Both the position numbers and the translations under genes were made by a program. The notes below the pieces were generated by a model that made no database searches, was not told the origin of the DNA, and was given only the letters and a program-made list of their open reading frames with translations. Shown here piece after piece: positions 53,099 through 53,220 of a DNA stretch of 53,220 nt. The stretch is from an uncultured Opitutaceae bacterium (GTDB lineage: Bacteria > Verrucomicrobiota > Verrucomicrobiia > Opitutales > Opitutaceae): NCBI GenBank assembly GCA_903929355.1, contig CAIYUN010000063.1:1-53220 (forward strand), given 5' to 3'. How positions within the stretch are numbered: the stretch's first letter is position 1; every line of letters starts with the position of its first letter.

Positions 53099-53220
53099 TT
53101 AACGGACAAGGACAAAGTTGGGGTCGGCAAGCAACCGATTGAGGACGTGGAGCATCTTGCGCATGACGGCAATGAGCGCGACCATCTTGGGTTTACCAGC
53201 GGCGACCAGGCGGGCATAAA
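53099..53220 (-). mobile_element. IS110-type transposase, C-terminal fragment cut by window edge
   Basis: The minus strand ends at TAA 53099-53101 after YARLVAAGKPKMVALIAVMR and KMLHVLNRLLADPNFVLVR. This is the typical C-terminus of IS110/IS116-family transposases (AGKPKMVALIAVMRK is the family's tail motif, from memory). The rest lies outside the window, so it is unknown whether the element is intact. No terminal repeats are expected for this family. Confidence 0.75.

Overview
The window (53,220 bases, GC-rich) looks like a chromosomal segment of a verrucomicrobial bacterium, most likely of the Opitutaceae or a close relative. This is inference, from GC-rich coding, C-rich gene leaders with almost no Shine-Dalgarno sequences, a five-gene Mla lipid-transport operon fused by ATGA overlaps, an adjacent DUF2339/DUF3999 membrane pair, a formylglycine-generating-enzyme-like remnant, and very abundant short intergenic repeats. 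No ribosomal RNA gene or CRISPR array was seen. One tRNA (Leu, anticodon TAG) is present.

Layout. 1-3.2 kb: the end of a membrane glycosyltransferase, a solitary antitoxin-like gene, a small membrane protein and a solitary PIN-domain gene. 3.3-8.3 kb: recA, a broken sigma-factor fragment, an HTH gene, an SRPBCC-like/adenylate cyclase fusion and a membrane/zinc-ribbon protein. 8.5-13.1 kb (minus strand): rsmD and mlaEFDCA. 13.8-15.4 kb: moaC, a moaD-like gene and a flavin reductase. 15.4-20.1 kb: a probable sugar-acid catabolic set (zinc alcohol dehydrogenase, SDR, MFS transporter, SMP-30 lactonase). 20.1-25.1 kb (minus): DUF2339 and DUF3999. 26-29.8 kb: a YbaY-like lipoprotein, a 2-hydroxyacid dehydrogenase, a coiled-coil protein and a glycine-zipper lipoprotein. 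30.1-33 kb: an accessory patch with an FGE remnant, an XRE regulator, an ArdC-like antirestriction protein and a frameshifted defence-type gene. 33-40.7 kb: a HEAT-repeat protein, a GT4 glycosyltransferase, tRNA-Leu, a lipoprotein, ApbE-DUF2271 and a CDGSH protein. 41-43.8 kb (minus): an HtrA-like protease overlapping a paralogue that has lost all three catalytic residues. 43.9-44.4 kb (minus): what reads as a complete branched-chain amino-acid attenuator with no ilv/leu gene behind it. 44.8-53.2 kb: a GT2/coiled-coil/LysM fusion, an RsuA-type pseudouridine synthase, an SH3-like protein, folD, a response regulator/histidine kinase, proC, and the end of an IS110-type transposase.

The most unusual items are (1) the attenuator at 44238-44392: a 34-codon leader peptide with seven Val codons in nine positions, then a 12-bp terminator hairpin and a competing 8-11 bp antiterminator, with only a 68-residue Pro-rich ORF and the protease pair downstream; (2) the 1,123-residue glycosyltransferase/coiled-coil/LysM fusion; (3) the active/inactive protease pair; and (4) several short interspersed repeats that have landed in frame inside coding sequence (the mlaC signal region, the SH3-like protein, the moaC C-terminus). 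Function calls rest on reading motifs by eye. No database search was possible, and family names given from memory are marked as such where uncertain.
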